From Thermococcus sp. M39 (lineage in GTDB: Archaea; Methanobacteriota_B; Thermococci; Thermococcales; Thermococcaceae), in the NCBI RefSeq assembly GCF_012027325.1, contig NZ_SNUG01000002.1:327211-391210 (forward strand): a DNA stretch of 64,000 bases, in the 5' to 3' direction. The position numbers and the translations under genes are program-made. The notes under the pieces were generated by a model that was given only the letters and a program-made list of their open reading frames with translations, ran no database searches and had not been told where the DNA came from. Positions 44,475 through 53,924 of this stretch are shown one piece after another (the first letter of the stretch is position 1; each line of letters begins with the position of its first letter).

Positions 44475-44914
44475 TTCTCTCCCTCCAATTCTCTAACTTC
44501 ATTGGGACTTTTAATCCTTTTCCACTTTAATTCCAATTTTTGGAGAATACCAATTAAGATTTTATCCGGCTCATCTTTGAAATAATGGAGATTTGAGCCT
44601 ATTCTTAAATCGCTCGCACCAAATCCTTTAACGGGCTTTCCAAATTTTGCAACTTCTCTTGAGAGTTCTTCTTCGATCTTTGCATCACTTGGGATTAGGT
44701 AGGCTCTCAGAAGTTCGGCTTCTTTAAGAAGAAAATCAATATGCCAGTGAAGCTTTTTGTCTTTTTTAAAGTGCCTCTCAACTCTCTTCTCAAGGGAGTT
44801 CATTGCAGAGCCCACATAAACATAATACCCCGCTTTAAGGGGGAACTCTTTTCTTTTGGTTCGTACAACAAGGTCTCTTTCGACTTTAATAACTAGAAGA
44901 TATGAGCCTCTCAT
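44471..44914 (-). CDS. DUF123/GIY-YIG-like protein
   Basis: 147 residues from ATG 44914, preceded by AGGTGAT. The segment FPLKAGYYVYVGSAMNSLEKRVERHFKK is the DUF123 form of a GIY-YIG nuclease-like fold; HWHIDFLL follows. Its role in archaea is unknown, possibly a nuclease. Cotranscribed with GGGP synthase. Confidence 0.8.
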   Translation of the reverse strand: MRGSYLLVIKVERDLVVRTKRKEFPLKAGYYVYVGSAMNSLEKRVERHFKKDKKLHWHIDFLLKEAELLRAYLIPSDAKIEEELSREVAKFGKPVKGFGASDLRIGSNLHYFKDEPDKILIGILQKLELKWKRIKSPNEVRELEGEK

Positions 44915-44978
44915 AATATCACCTTGCAAAAAAGGTTTTATAAACCAACCCCTAACCCATTATGTAGGTGGACCCATC

Positions 44979-45377
44979 ATGGATAAGAAAAAGAAGAAAC
45001 CCGTTGATGAATTCGCTTGGCAAGAATACGACAAAGAGGAGTTTAGAGAAAAATTCCCGGCTTTGGCTAAAGAACTTGAAGAAAATGAAGGCATTGTTAT
45101 TGAAGGTTATCGCATAGATGAATTCCAAGTTCTTGAAGAGGAGGAGCTTGAAGAAGAGAAGATAGACTTTTCAGGGTATAACCCCACAGTGATTGATTTC
45201 TTAAGAAGGTGTGAAACCGATGAAGAGGCTTTAGAGATTATCAACTGGCTTGAGGAAAGAGGAGAAATAACTCACGAGATGGCTAAGGATTTGAGGATTA
45301 CCCTTGTCAAGAAAGGAGTCAGAGCTTTTGGGCCAAAGAAGGAGTGGGGTTGGTACGAAAGACACGGAAAGCATTAA
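44979..45377 (+). CDS. DUF2095 protein, acidic
   Basis: 132 residues from ATG 44979 with TAGGTGG upstream; longer frames start inside the divergent DUF123 gene. The protein is acidic (EEEELEEEKIDFSGYNPTVI) with a helical C-terminal part (EDEEALEII-like region and WLEERGEITHEMAKDLR). DUF2095 is a Thermococcales-type family of unknown function. Ends 14 bases before the convergent AMP phosphorylase gene. Confidence 0.75.
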   Translation: MDKKKKKPVDEFAWQEYDKEEFREKFPALAKELEENEGIVIEGYRIDEFQVLEEEELEEEKIDFSGYNPTVIDFLRRCETDEEALEIINWLEERGEITHEMAKDLRITLVKKGVRAFGPKKEWGWYERHGKH

Positions 45378-45391
45378 AAGAAGGAAAGAAG

Positions 45392-46903
45392 TCAAATATT
45401 TCCTATCCTCTGAAGAACCATCCCTTCAATTCTTATTGGCTCTGTCCTTCTTGCATAGACAATAGCTTGGTCAAGCCTTGCCTCGCTCTCAGCATATATT
45501 GTGAACAATGGATCTCCTTCTTTGACTTTCTCCCCAACCTTAACATAAAGCTCAAGTCCAGCTCCCTTGTCCTCTGGCGCTCCAGCTGCTCTTGCAATTC
45601 CTGTTATAGCTTTGTTGTCAATAAATGTTATATATCCGCTTGTTGGAGCTGTGAAAGTATAGGTCTTGTCTCCAATTGGAATTTCCTCTGGCTTAATATC
45701 TGGATTTCCTCCCTGCTCCTCGATGATTTCTCTCATCTTCTGGTAAGCTTTTCCACTCTCAAGAATCTCCCTTGCCATCTTCTTACCCATTCCAGCTGGT
45801 GCAACACCACCCATCTCTAAGAGGATTCCAGCCAAGCCCGTTGCCTTCTCAACGAGGCTTCCGGGACCTTTTCCGGTCATGAGTGTCTGCAGTGCTTCCT
45901 TAGCTTCAAGGGCTGGACCAACTGTGTGTCCAACTGGTTGTCCACCATAGGTTATTGCAACCTCAACATACTGTCCCAATCTCTTTCCAAGCTCAATGAA
46001 GTCTCTTGCTAGTGACCTCGCTTCTTCCATTGTTTCAACTTTAACTCCCTTACCCGTTGGAATATCAATTAAAATGTACTGAGAACCCATTGCATACTTC
46101 TTTGACATAATGCTTGCAAGCATTAAGCCTCTTGGATCAATGCTTAGGGCTCTCTCTGCCTTAATTGTTATATCATCAGCTGGGGCTAAGTTCAATGCTC
46201 CACCCCACACGAGGCAAGCACCAATCTTTTCAACAATTCTCTTAATCTCATCCAAGCTGAGTGAGACGTTTGTAAGGACTTCAACAACATCAGCTGTTCC
46301 TGCTGCACTAGTGATGGCTCTTGATGATGTCTTTGGAATTGTTAATCCAGCGGCAGCAACAATTGGGACAACAAGAATGTTTGTCTTGTTTCCTGGAACT
46401 CCACCAATGCTGTGAACATCCATGATTGGTTTTCTGTCTATATCTAACATATCACCCGTCTCTGCCATTGCAACGGTAAGGGCAGCGATTTCATCCATAT
46501 CAAGGCCGTTAATCTCGAGAGCAGTGACGAATGCACTAATTTCAATTTCTCTAAGCTTTCTATCAACAATATCTTTAATTATGCTCTCGATCTCAACTTT
46601 TCTCAGCTTTGCTCCATGCATCTTTTTCTTTATGTAACGTATGCTTTCTGGAGTTCCCGCTGGAGCTATGTTAACAACCTCCCCTTGGGAAAAGCTATGC
46701 ACTTGGAGAATATCTTTGCTTAATCCAATTTCGCCCTCTTCAACCATATTACTTATCACAACATCTCCATACACTGTTTTTTTGCCACTCTCGATTTTAA
46801 CCAAGTCCTCTGGGTGTAATTTGACTTTCTTAGCGTCCTTTTCATTTATAACCACCGTAAATCTCCCAGTGTATACATCAAGAATCCTTATCTTTGCTTT
46901 CAT
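45392..46903 (-). CDS. deoA: AMP phosphorylase
   Basis: 503 residues from ATG 46903, identical in length to the T. kodakarensis enzyme. An N-terminal domain of about 80 residues precedes the thymidine-phosphorylase-type fold; phosphate-binding [18 protein letters not shown] and GGVPGNKTN are visible. It releases adenine from AMP to give ribose 1,5-bisphosphate, which feeds archaeal Rubisco through R15P isomerase in the pentose-bisphosphate pathway. The other two genes of the pathway are not in the window. Confidence 0.94.
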   Translation of the reverse strand: MKAKIRILDVYTGRFTVVINEKDAKKVKLHPEDLVKIESGKKTVYGDVVISNMVEEGEIGLSKDILQVHSFSQGEVVNIAPAGTPESIRYIKKKMHGAKLRKVEIESIIKDIVDRKLREIEISAFVTALEINGLDMDEIAALTVAMAETGDMLDIDRKPIMDVHSIGGVPGNKTNILVVPIVAAAGLTIPKTSSRAITSAAGTADVVEVLTNVSLSLDEIKRIVEKIGACLVWGGALNLAPADDITIKAERALSIDPRGLMLASIMSKKYAMGSQYILIDIPTGKGVKVETMEEARSLARDFIELGKRLGQYVEVAITYGGQPVGHTVGPALEAKEALQTLMTGKGPGSLVEKATGLAGILLEMGGVAPAGMGKKMAREILESGKAYQKMREIIEEQGGNPDIKPEEIPIGDKTYTFTAPTSGYITFIDNKAITGIARAAGAPEDKGAGLELYVKVGEKVKEGDPLFTIYAESEARLDQAIVYARRTEPIRIEGMVLQRIGNI

Positions 46904-47042
46904 TTCTCTCACCCCTAAAAAGCTGATAGTGTCTTATTATTGAGAAAAAACACTACTTAAAGATTTTTAACTAAATTATGAAAAATTCAGAAAAGATCAG
47001 CTCAGATAGTCACAAAAATCTGTAAAGAAACTAGAATCCAAC

Positions 47043-47294
47043 TTAGGCAGTAACCCCTCTTGAAAAATCGGACAGAACGAATTTTGAAACATTACCCTCT
47101 CCAGAAATTATGTTGAACACTCTCAAAACGTCATGCGCGACTTTCTTCAATTCTTCTGGGAGAACAGCATCTTTCCCATAGGCATAATAGAGCACTTCAT
47201 CGAGGGGAGCACTCACAAGTTTACCGTTGAACAGATAAACTTCATTTTCTGTTACTTCAACTATGTAGTTTGGATAAGCCAATTTTACCTTCAT
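47043..47294 (-). CDS. Hypothetical protein, 83 residues
   Basis: Starts at ATG 47294 after GGAGGTGAGG. N-terminal beta strands (MKVKLAYPNYIVEVTENEVYL) are followed by a helical part (LPEELKKVAHDVLRVFNIIS). No family recognised; probably a small conserved Thermococcales protein. Followed by 125 bases without a gene. Confidence 0.6.
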   Translation of the reverse strand: MKVKLAYPNYIVEVTENEVYLFNGKLVSAPLDEVLYYAYGKDAVLPEELKKVAHDVLRVFNIISGEGNVSKFVLSDFSRGVTA

Positions 47295-47419
47295 TACCCT
47301 CACCTCCAATATATAATTAACAATAATAGCCCATTTTTAAAATTAACGCTGTAGAAGTTTTAGTTACAAAAATTGTATAATAATATTTGTATAATAAAAA
47401 TATTGTAAAAACGCAAAAA

Positions 47420-47665
47420 TTAGAGGTTCTTAATTTCCTCTTCAATGGATTCTTCAAGTGTTCTCTCCCACTCTGCAACATCAAAGTCAACAAGCTCTGA
47501 TTCCAAGTCCTCCTTTAGATGAAGCACTCTCCTCTTTAGGGCATTTTTTGTCTCTTCATCATAGACAACATAGTATGGACTCCTTCTTGCTGAGAGGTAG
47601 AGAAGAGCCAACACGATATTAAGCATAAGTAGGATAACAATGATGCCATAAATTATTGCGTTCAT
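47420..47665 (-). CDS. Small membrane protein downstream of minD
   Basis: 81 residues: one N-terminal transmembrane helix ([22 protein letters not shown]) and a charged coiled-coil-like cytoplasmic tail ([20 protein letters not shown]). The start overlaps the stop of minD by four bases, so the pair is translationally coupled. It could anchor or stimulate the ATPase at the membrane; this is inference. Confidence 0.65.
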   Translation of the reverse strand: MNAIIYGIIVILLMLNIVLALLYLSARRSPYYVVYDEETKNALKRRVLHLKEDLESELVDFDVAEWERTLEESIEEEIKNL

Positions 47666-48444
47666 CGCCTCTTCCCCCCAAAGAGTGCTCTGAACACTCT
47701 CTTAATGGGGCTTTCAGGTTCAGGCGGCTGCCACTTAATTCCTGCAAGCTTCGCTGCCAACTGCTTAATTGCTATAGCTGCTGGTGAGGTGGGGTTCTTA
47801 ACAACCAAGGGCACACCATAAGCTGATGCCCTCTTAACCTCTGGATCCTCTGGAATCACTGCCAAAACGGGAACTTCAAGTATCGCCTCAATCTCCTCTT
47901 TTGTAAGTTCAGTCTTCTCGTTTGTAACTCTGTTGAGCACTGCTCCTAGTGGAAGTGTTCCGAGTTTTTCTGCAACGAGCTTAGTCTTAAGAGAGTCAGT
48001 AATAGCCGAAATTTCTGGGTTTGTAACAACTATAAGCTCTTTACCAATGAGCAAAGCTGTAACGGATGTAATCTCCAGTCCAGCTGGGGCATCGATAAGA
48101 ATGAAATCCCCCATTTGAGATATTTCCCTGATTAGTTCCCTCAATCGCTCAGGCTTTGCTTTTTTAACTTTCTCCAAGCTCAATCCACCAGGTATAACTT
48201 TAACTCCCGCAGGTCCCTCGTATATTGCATCTCTCAAGTCCGCTTCTCCAGCCAAAACATCGTGGAGTGTTATTGGTATGTCCTCCATTCCAAGAATTAG
48301 ACTTAAGTTTGCCATTGTAATATCTGCATCTATCAATATTACTTCCTTTCCAAATTGAGCTAAAGCAACACCCAAATTTGCAACTATCGTGGTTTTACCG
48401 GTTCCACCTTTACCAGAAGCAAATACAATTGACCTTCCTTCCAC
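47662..48444 (-). CDS. minD: MinD/ParA-family ATPase
   Basis: 260 residues with deviant Walker [18 protein letters not shown], switch [14 protein letters not shown] and switch [13 protein letters not shown]-terminal Arg/Lys-rich amphipathic end ([15 protein letters not shown]) could be a membrane-targeting sequence as in bacterial MinD. In archaea such proteins organise cell-surface or positioning functions, not Min-type division control, since MinC/E are missing. It lacks the ferredoxin insert present in the two ATPases at 30.4-32.2 kb. Confidence 0.88.
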   Translation of the reverse strand: MEGRSIVFASGKGGTGKTTIVANLGVALAQFGKEVILIDADITMANLSLILGMEDIPITLHDVLAGEADLRDAIYEGPAGVKVIPGGLSLEKVKKAKPERLRELIREISQMGDFILIDAPAGLEITSVTALLIGKELIVVTNPEISAITDSLKTKLVAEKLGTLPLGAVLNRVTNEKTELTKEEIEAILEVPVLAVIPEDPEVKRASAYGVPLVVKNPTSPAAIAIKQLAAKLAGIKWQPPEPESPIKRVFRALFGGKRR

Positions 48445-48694
48445 ATTTACCCCCCCAGCATATCTTAATTACTCTCCTCCAGATTATGTACGCTTTAATT
48501 AATAGGCTTTTTGGTTTGTAATTGTTGAACTGACAATAGTTAATATTGTTGCTTCTACAGTGTTTCCAAACACCTTACCCATTTTTGCATTGGGATGTAT
48601 ATTAAACTAACGGTTTCAAGGTTTGAGCAGAATTACTACTTCAAGAAAAGAACTAACAAAGACTCAAGGAAAATATTGAAAAGAAACAAAAACA

Positions 48695-49537
48695 TTACTC
48701 AGACTTTTCTTCCTTTTTCTCTTCCTCTATTTCCTTTTCAAGCTTCTTTCTAGCGACCTCTGAGGTGTCAGCTAGGCTTCTGAAGAGCTTGAGCATTTCC
48801 ATTGGTAGTGTAAGTACTATGACATTGCTCTTGTCACTTGCAACATCGCTAATCGTTTGCAGTGTTCTCAATTGCAGTGCCATTGGGTGTTCTGAGATTA
48901 TCTCGGCAGCTTCTCTAAGCTTCTCAGCTGCTTGCCTTTCTGCTTCAGCAAGTGTAATCCTTGCTCTCCTTTCTCTCTCTGCCTCAGCCTGTCTTGCCAT
49001 TGCTCTCTGCATTCCGCTTGGAAGCTCCACATCCTTAATCTCCACTGTTGAGACTTTGATTCCCCATGGGTCTGTTGCCTCATCTATAATCCTCTGTAAT
49101 TCTCTGTTCAGCTTGTCTCTCGCACTCAAAAGTTCATCCAAATGTGCCTGACCAATTACACTTCTCAAGGTTGTCTGGGCAATTTGGGAGGTCGCCATGA
49201 CGAAGTTCTTAACTTGAGTTACTGTCTTTATTGGGTCAACAACTCTGAAGTAAACGACTGCATTAACCCTAACTGGAACGTTGTCCCTTGTTATTGTTTC
49301 CTGCACTGGAACGTCTAAAACTTGGGTTCTCAAATCCACTATAACTGCTTTTTCAAAGATTGGTATTATGAAGAACAAACCTGGACCTCTGGCTCCAACA
49401 ACTCTACCCAGTCTAAAAATTACTGCCCTTTCATATTCCTTAACTATTTTCAGTGCTGAACCCAAAAACACTAAAATAAACAACAAAACAATTGCTGTAA
49501 CTATATAACTTCCACCAATAAAGCTTACCATTTTCAT
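48695..49537 (-). CDS. Stomatin/slipin-family SPFH protein (PH1511 type)
   Basis: 280 residues. N-terminal membrane helix (YIVTAIVLLFILVFLGSA), then the SPFH domain (YERAVIFRLGRVVGARGPGL, DVPVQETITRDNVPVRVNAV) and a C-terminal coiled-coil/oligomerisation region (ERRARITLAEAERQAAEKL). The Pyrococcus counterpart is the substrate cleaved by the 1510-N protease, encoded by the next gene upstream. Overlap of four bases with that gene. Confidence 0.92.
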   Translation of the reverse strand: MKMVSFIGGSYIVTAIVLLFILVFLGSALKIVKEYERAVIFRLGRVVGARGPGLFFIIPIFEKAVIVDLRTQVLDVPVQETITRDNVPVRVNAVVYFRVVDPIKTVTQVKNFVMATSQIAQTTLRSVIGQAHLDELLSARDKLNRELQRIIDEATDPWGIKVSTVEIKDVELPSGMQRAMARQAEAERERRARITLAEAERQAAEKLREAAEIISEHPMALQLRTLQTISDVASDKSNVIVLTLPMEMLKLFRSLADTSEVARKKLEKEIEEEKKEEKSE

Positions 49538-50883
49538 TCACCACCTTTACTTTCTTCCTCAAACTTTTTCTCTTTTTCCCTAACAACAATAAGCTTCAGC
49601 CCTTCCATTCCAACGACCTTGACTTTTTCACCGATGTTTATGTTTTCTCCAGTTTTGCTAACTGCTCTCCAAAGTTCACCTCTGATTTTTACCATGCCTT
49701 CGGGCACGAGAGGTTCAATGACCTCGCCAGTGAGACCTATCATCTCTTCTTTTCCAGTTTGAGCCTTTCTCCTGTGAGCTCTTATTACTGCTGCCATTCC
49801 AAAGGCAAAGAACAACGCTAATAAGACACCAATTGTTATTATCACGAGCCTAAGCTGTGTGTACACTTCTTTGCTTACTAAATAATCCACGCCACCACCT
49901 CCGCTGAATAGGAATATGCTGCCCAAAACAAACGAGATAAATCCAGCAACTGTGAACAGACCAAATGTTGGGGTTAATGCCTCGGCTATGAAGAACAGAA
50001 TTGCAAGGAATATAAGCAAAAGTCCCGCGCTTCTGTAGCCGAAGTATCCCAGGCCGATTATTGCAAGGACAATCATTATTGCTCCGGTAGTTTCTGGGAC
50101 ATGCCATCCCGGACTTAAGAATCCTAGAATCAGCGCCCAGATTCCAAGGGTTAAGAGAACATAAGCAATAACTGGGTCTGTGACGTATGTAATCAACTTG
50201 TCCTTGAGGGTAGGGTGCAGATACATAATTTGCGCACCTTTTAGGTCTAATGTTACATACTTCCCGTTTACTGGGAGCTTTGTCTTCATTCCATCTGCCT
50301 TGTTGAGAAGGTCATCCAAATCATAGGCTATAACTTCAATGATATGATACTTCAGTGCTTCTTCAGGTGTTATGCTTAAATCTTCGAGTATGAACTTTTC
50401 AGCAATCGTTGCATTCCTTCCGCTTGCTTCGGCAAGACTTTTGATATAAGCTACGTAAAAGTTTATAATCTTGGTTGGAGCCTCAATTATGGTTCCATTT
50501 TGAGAATAACCGAGAATTGGTCTGCAAGCTCCAATGCTGGTTCCCGGTGCCATTGCTATCAAGTGAGATCCCAATGCTATGTATGTTCCAGCAGAAGCTC
50601 CCATGGCCCCAGAGGGGTAAACGTATATTATAACGGGCACTTTTGCAGTCTGAATCCTCTGTATTATGTTCTGCATTGCGTCTCCTCTTCCTCCAGGTGT
50701 GTCAAGCTCAATGATTATAGCATTTGCATTCGCTTTTTCTGCTTCGCTTATGTATCTATCAAATTGATCATAGGTATATGAGGTTATTTGGCCCCTAATC
50801 TGAGCTACATAAACGGTTTTAGCTTGAGCAAATGCAGGTGTGAGAAGTATGAATAACGCTATAAACAATAGAACTTTTCGCAT
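49534..50883 (-). CDS. NfeD-family membrane serine protease (1510 type)
   Basis: 449 residues. A signal peptide is followed by a ClpP-like protease domain with the Ser97-Lys138 dyad (GAMGASAGTY and EAPTKIIN); both positions match those of Pyrococcus 1510-N. Four to five transmembrane segments (225-360) and the C-terminal NfeD OB-fold domain (EEMIGLTGEVIEPLVPEGMV) follow. It cleaves the C-terminal hydrophobic region of the partner stomatin. TTGTATAAAATTTG near 50893 carries the TATA box. Confidence 0.93.
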   Translation of the reverse strand: MRKVLLFIALFILLTPAFAQAKTVYVAQIRGQITSYTYDQFDRYISEAEKANANAIIIELDTPGGRGDAMQNIIQRIQTAKVPVIIYVYPSGAMGASAGTYIALGSHLIAMAPGTSIGACRPILGYSQNGTIIEAPTKIINFYVAYIKSLAEASGRNATIAEKFILEDLSITPEEALKYHIIEVIAYDLDDLLNKADGMKTKLPVNGKYVTLDLKGAQIMYLHPTLKDKLITYVTDPVIAYVLLTLGIWALILGFLSPGWHVPETTGAIMIVLAIIGLGYFGYRSAGLLLIFLAILFFIAEALTPTFGLFTVAGFISFVLGSIFLFSGGGGVDYLVSKEVYTQLRLVIITIGVLLALFFAFGMAAVIRAHRRKAQTGKEEMIGLTGEVIEPLVPEGMVKIRGELWRAVSKTGENINIGEKVKVVGMEGLKLIVVREKEKKFEEESKGGE

Positions 50884-51025
50884 TTATCACCACCTTGTAT
50901 AAAATTTGTTCCTTCAAACTAATTAAAGTTTTCTCTCTATTTTTACTAACGCTCAGATTCACATTAAATATCCAGAAATCTCGAAAAAACTATAAAGAAG
51001 AAGCGAGATCTTTTACTGATGGACT

Positions 51026-51313
51026 ATGAGAGAGGAAATTAAAAAATTCAAGGTCGCTAGAGGAAATGAGAAAATTAAAACTGCATGGAGGATTATACGA
51101 AATACAGCAAAGTACTCAAATAGAGAGCCATTTTGGGAATTCCTACAAGAGCAGTTTGGAATAAGAGACAGAGAAATTAAAGAAATCATGTTGTTCTTAG
51201 AGGAGACCAATGAGTTAAAAATTAAACGTTCTCAAGATGGGAAACGTCTCTATGTCTCTACCCTAAAGGATATAAAGGAAAATCCAGTCAAACTTGATCA
51301 ATGGTTAAAATGA
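51026..51313 (+). CDS. Small helical protein, unknown function
   Basis: 95 residues (MREEIKKFKVARGNEKIKTA), charged and helical, with a pattern (GIRDREIKEIMLFLEETNEL) that could be a winged HTH and a beta-hairpin-like end (IKRSQDGKRLYVST). Overlaps the DNA glycosylase gene by 13 bases. TATA ACTATAAAG lies at about 50988. Function unknown; the context suggests DNA repair. Confidence 0.6.
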   Translation: MREEIKKFKVARGNEKIKTAWRIIRNTAKYSNREPFWEFLQEQFGIRDREIKEIMLFLEETNELKIKRSQDGKRLYVSTLKDIKENPVKLDQWLK

Positions 51314-52182
51314 TAGACCTTAAAAAGGTAACCCATGAGATGATAAAGAACAAAACTTGGAAATACGGGAAGGGGATATTCTGGCAAGCTTTAGATTACG
51401 GTATAGTTGGTTTTGATGGAGAGAACTTTTATCTGCCATATTATCTTTCATCAAAAGAAAAGAAAGACGCAAAAGAGAAAATTAAGTTCATTCTTGGACT
51501 TGACACCGATTTAGAGAAATTTTACAATGAAATTCAAGATTCAAAGTTTGCATTCCTTATCGAAGAGTTTTATGGATTAACGATTCCTGCTTCACCTTAT
51601 AAGTATCAAGCCCTCGTTGAAACAATAGCCCAACAACAAGTGAGTTTCGAATTTGCTATGAGAACTATTAGGAATTTAGTTGAGCTAGCTGGCAAGAAAA
51701 TTGGAGATCTATACGTGTTTCCAAAGCCAGAGGACATATCAGAGCTGAGCATTGAAGATCTGAAGAAAGCAAAGCTCGGGTATAGAGCAGAATACATTAG
51801 AGAGCTTACTGACCTTTATCTAAAAGGGAAGCTCAATTTAAGCCTTGACCATTTAACAGAGCAAGAGGCAATAAGGTATCTTACAAAATTCCGAGGAATT
51901 GGGAAATGGAGCGCTGAGCTTTTCCTCCTTTATGGACTCAGACGAAATGTTTACCCAGCTGGAGATTTGGGTCTGAGAAGAGGGATTGCTAAGATTTTTG
52001 GGAAAAAGGTTAAAGAAGTAAAAGAAAAAGACGTGAGAGAGATTATAGAGCCTTATGGAAAGTGGAAGAGCTTACTAGCATTCTACATCTTATGTTATGA
52101 CAGAAAGACTGAAATGGAAAAGAGAGAAAAAGGTGAACTTCATGGAGATAATTCTTCCAAAAGAGAAGTTCAAGGAGCTTAA
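51301..52182 (+). CDS. AlkA-like HhH-GPD DNA glycosylase
   Basis: 293 residues. The N-terminal part is followed by the conserved core YQALVETIAQQQVSFEFAMR, the helix-hairpin-helix LTKFRGIGKWSAELFLLYG, and the catalytic aspartate in YPAGDLGLRRGI. Such glycosylases remove alkylated bases such as 3-methyladenine. Start is ATG 51301 or 51310. A short hydrophilic C-terminal extension overlaps the next gene. Confidence 0.88.
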   Translation: MVKMIDLKKVTHEMIKNKTWKYGKGIFWQALDYGIVGFDGENFYLPYYLSSKEKKDAKEKIKFILGLDTDLEKFYNEIQDSKFAFLIEEFYGLTIPASPYKYQALVETIAQQQVSFEFAMRTIRNLVELAGKKIGDLYVFPKPEDISELSIEDLKKAKLGYRAEYIRELTDLYLKGKLNLSLDHLTEQEAIRYLTKFRGIGKWSAELFLLYGLRRNVYPAGDLGLRRGIAKIFGKKVKEVKEKDVREIIEPYGKWKSLLAFYILCYDRKTEMEKREKGELHGDNSSKREVQGA

Positions 52183-52468
52183 AAAGCTCAGCGAGACTGA
52201 AATTATAAAATTAATTGAGGAAAATCTTGAAAAAGCTGAAGAAACCTTAAAAGCTGAACGAGAAGCATTTCTTAATGAAAAGAAAGCCAAGCTTGAGGAG
52301 AAGCTAAAAGAAATCGAAGACCAACTTGAAGCTCTTGAGAGGTTTTATGAAAAAGCTCTGCAAGATAGAGAATTCATGCGTGAAATGAGTGAGAAGCTGA
52401 GAGAAGAAAATGAAGCTTTGAGAAAGGAACTGGAGGAGAAAAAGCGTGCTCTTGAAAATAAGACCTGA
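52142..52468 (+). CDS. Coiled-coil protein, 108 residues
   Basis: Starts at ATG 52142 with AAAGGTGAA upstream, inside the end of the glycosylase gene. Almost the whole sequence is a coiled coil rich in Glu, Lys and Leu (AEETLKAEREAFLNEKKAKL and so on). Third gene of a run of four overlapping genes. Function unknown; probably an architectural or partner protein. Confidence 0.65.
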   Translation: MEIILPKEKFKELKKLSETEIIKLIEENLEKAEETLKAEREAFLNEKKAKLEEKLKEIEDQLEALERFYEKALQDREFMREMSEKLREENEALRKELEEKKRALENKT

Positions 52469-52841
52469 GAGAGGATTTGGAAAAATTGAGATTGAAATTA
52501 ATGAAGATCTTCGGAAGAAAATAAAAAGCCTCAGTGAAAAATACCGAGTTAGTGAGGAATACATCTTGAGGATAATTCTTACTGGAGAATTTAAAACTTC
52601 ACGGGGAGACGTTGAGAAGCTGGAGAACGAAATTAAAGAGCTTGAAAAGAGGGTTTATGACCTTGAAAAAAAGTGGGCGCCTCTCAGATACAAAGCTTAT
52701 GGAGTTAGTGAGGACAATAAAATTTTGGCTATAGAGCTGAGCGGGCTTTTAGCTGAAAACACACAGCTTAAAAGGTTTTTAAGGAAAAAAACTGAGCCAA
52801 ATTTTGAACTTAGAAAACTTATTGAATACTACATCCGATAA
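52446..52841 (+). CDS. Protein with ribbon-helix-helix-like start and coiled coil
   Basis: 131 residues from GTG 52446, overlapping the previous gene by 23 bases. Residues 14-55 (IEIEINEDLRKKIKSLSEKY) resemble a ribbon-helix-helix or similar helical DNA-binding element; 55-80 form a coiled coil (VEKLENEIKELEKRVYDLEK). The last part is helical. No named family. The 51.0-52.84 kb genes are likely one operon. Confidence 0.6.
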   Translation: MLLKIRPERGFGKIEIEINEDLRKKIKSLSEKYRVSEEYILRIILTGEFKTSRGDVEKLENEIKELEKRVYDLEKKWAPLRYKAYGVSEDNKILAIELSGLLAENTQLKRFLRKKTEPNFELRKLIEYYIR

Positions 52842-52846
52842 AATTA

Positions 52847-52905
52847 TAGCGGATGATGAGTAAATTTAAGCTGAGCGATGAAGAACCCTATGAGCGCTGA
52901 CGCCT
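52847..52905 (+). ncRNA. Box C/D guide sRNA targeting C34 of tRNA-Met
   Basis: Box C ATGATGA (52853-52859), D' CTGA (52871-52874), C' GCGATGA (52875-52881) and D CTGA (52897-52900) are correctly spaced, and GCG/CGC closes the terminal stem. The guide before D, AGAACCCTATGAGCG (52882-52896), contains ten bases complementary to pre-tRNA-Met at 61683-61692. The fifth base before box D (G52892) pairs with C61686, the wobble C34, so Cm34 is predicted. This matches the known Pyrococcus guide activity on elongator tRNA-Met. It overlaps the convergent nob1 3' end. Confidence 0.85.
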
Positions 52906-53373
52906 CTTTCTCTTTTTCCTTGGAAGCAATCTAACAGGACTTCCACAATCAGGACAGATGCCCTCCTTTGGATAGCGCTCAAATTTTTTACCACAACCGA
53001 TGCACACATATCTCCAGTGGATTACCTTCCTTATGCCCTTTTTGAGCGTTTTAAATTTTATTCCAAGAGTTCTAGCAATGTTCTGAAGGTTGTAATCATC
53101 AGTGAAAAGGATAGCCTTGAGCTCATACGCCAAAGCCAAAACTTGAATATCTGTTTCACTCAGCTCATCCAATTCTCCCGTCTCGAGGGCTTTCTTCCTA
53201 ATAATCTCAATGCTTTCTTTTGAGGGCATTAAAACTCTTACCTTGCCAGCGCTGATTAAGCTCTCCAAAAAGAGCTTCGACTCGGGATCTTTCACTTCTT
53301 CCACTACTTTTGGTGTGGTATAACCTTCAACATCAATTCCCTGAATGAATATTGCAGCATCAATGACAAACAT
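52888..53373 (-). CDS. nob1: Endonuclease Nob1 (PIN domain and zinc ribbon)
   Basis: 161 residues. The PIN domain (1-110) has the acidic residues in [28 protein letters not shown] and [10 protein letters not shown] zinc ribbon (CIGCGKKF...CPDCGSP) and a basic tail ([11 protein letters not shown]) follow. Nob1 cleaves the 3' end of pre-16S rRNA in 30S maturation. Its 3' end overlaps the C/D sRNA gene on the other strand. Confidence 0.94.
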   Translation of the reverse strand: MFVIDAAIFIQGIDVEGYTTPKVVEEVKDPESKLFLESLISAGKVRVLMPSKESIEIIRKKALETGELDELSETDIQVLALAYELKAILFTDDYNLQNIARTLGIKFKTLKKGIRKVIHWRYVCIGCGKKFERYPKEGICPDCGSPVRLLPRKKRKRRQRS

Positions 53374-53438
53374 GGTTATGAGTTCAACGTTAGGGTTAAA
53401 GCTTTATCTGTCATAAACTTTTAATGAGGTGCGGGTTT

Positions 53439-53903
53439 ATGAAAATTACAAGAATAAAACCCCTTTACATTCCTGAGAATCAAGAAAAAGTAAAGGAAGT
53501 GTACTATCCCGTCTGGATATACGTTTTCTCATATGTTGTAAAAAGACGAGTATTTGGCGATATAAAGGGAAGCATTATCGTTTTAGTGGATGGAATAAAC
53601 CAGAGAGGTTATCTCGCAGATATATTTCCTGAAATTGAAGAAATCAGTGTCATCGATAATAAAGCCAAAATTCTCGAGCCTCAAATAAGCGATGAAAAAA
53701 GTGAAGAAATTGCAAAGGATCGAGCTGAGGCATTATTGTTCAGAAAGTATGCATACTTGAAATTCACCTATCAGCTAACTCAGAAAGCCTTTACATACAA
53801 GCTTTTCTGGGCAAAAAAAGAGGGAGATAGGTACTTTTTAATGGACAGTATAACTGGAGAGGAGATAGAAGTTCTGCCGTATGAAGAACACGAGAAAAAG
53901 TAG
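53439..53903 (+). CDS. Hypothetical protein, 154 residues
   Basis: Starts at ATG 53439 after GAGGTG. Alpha/beta protein (ITRIKPLYIPENQEKVKEVY, then FGDIKGSIIVLVDGINQRGY and a final YRYFLMDSITGEEIEV-like segment). I do not recognise a family; similar proteins of unknown function occur in Thermococcales. Ends 22 bases from the convergent symporter gene. Confidence 0.6.
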   Translation: MKITRIKPLYIPENQEKVKEVYYPVWIYVFSYVVKRRVFGDIKGSIIVLVDGINQRGYLADIFPEIEEISVIDNKAKILEPQISDEKSEEIAKDRAEALLFRKYAYLKFTYQLTQKAFTYKLFWAKKEGDRYFLMDSITGEEIEVLPYEEHEKK

Positions 53904-53924
53904 AAAAGTAAATGGAAACGGAAA

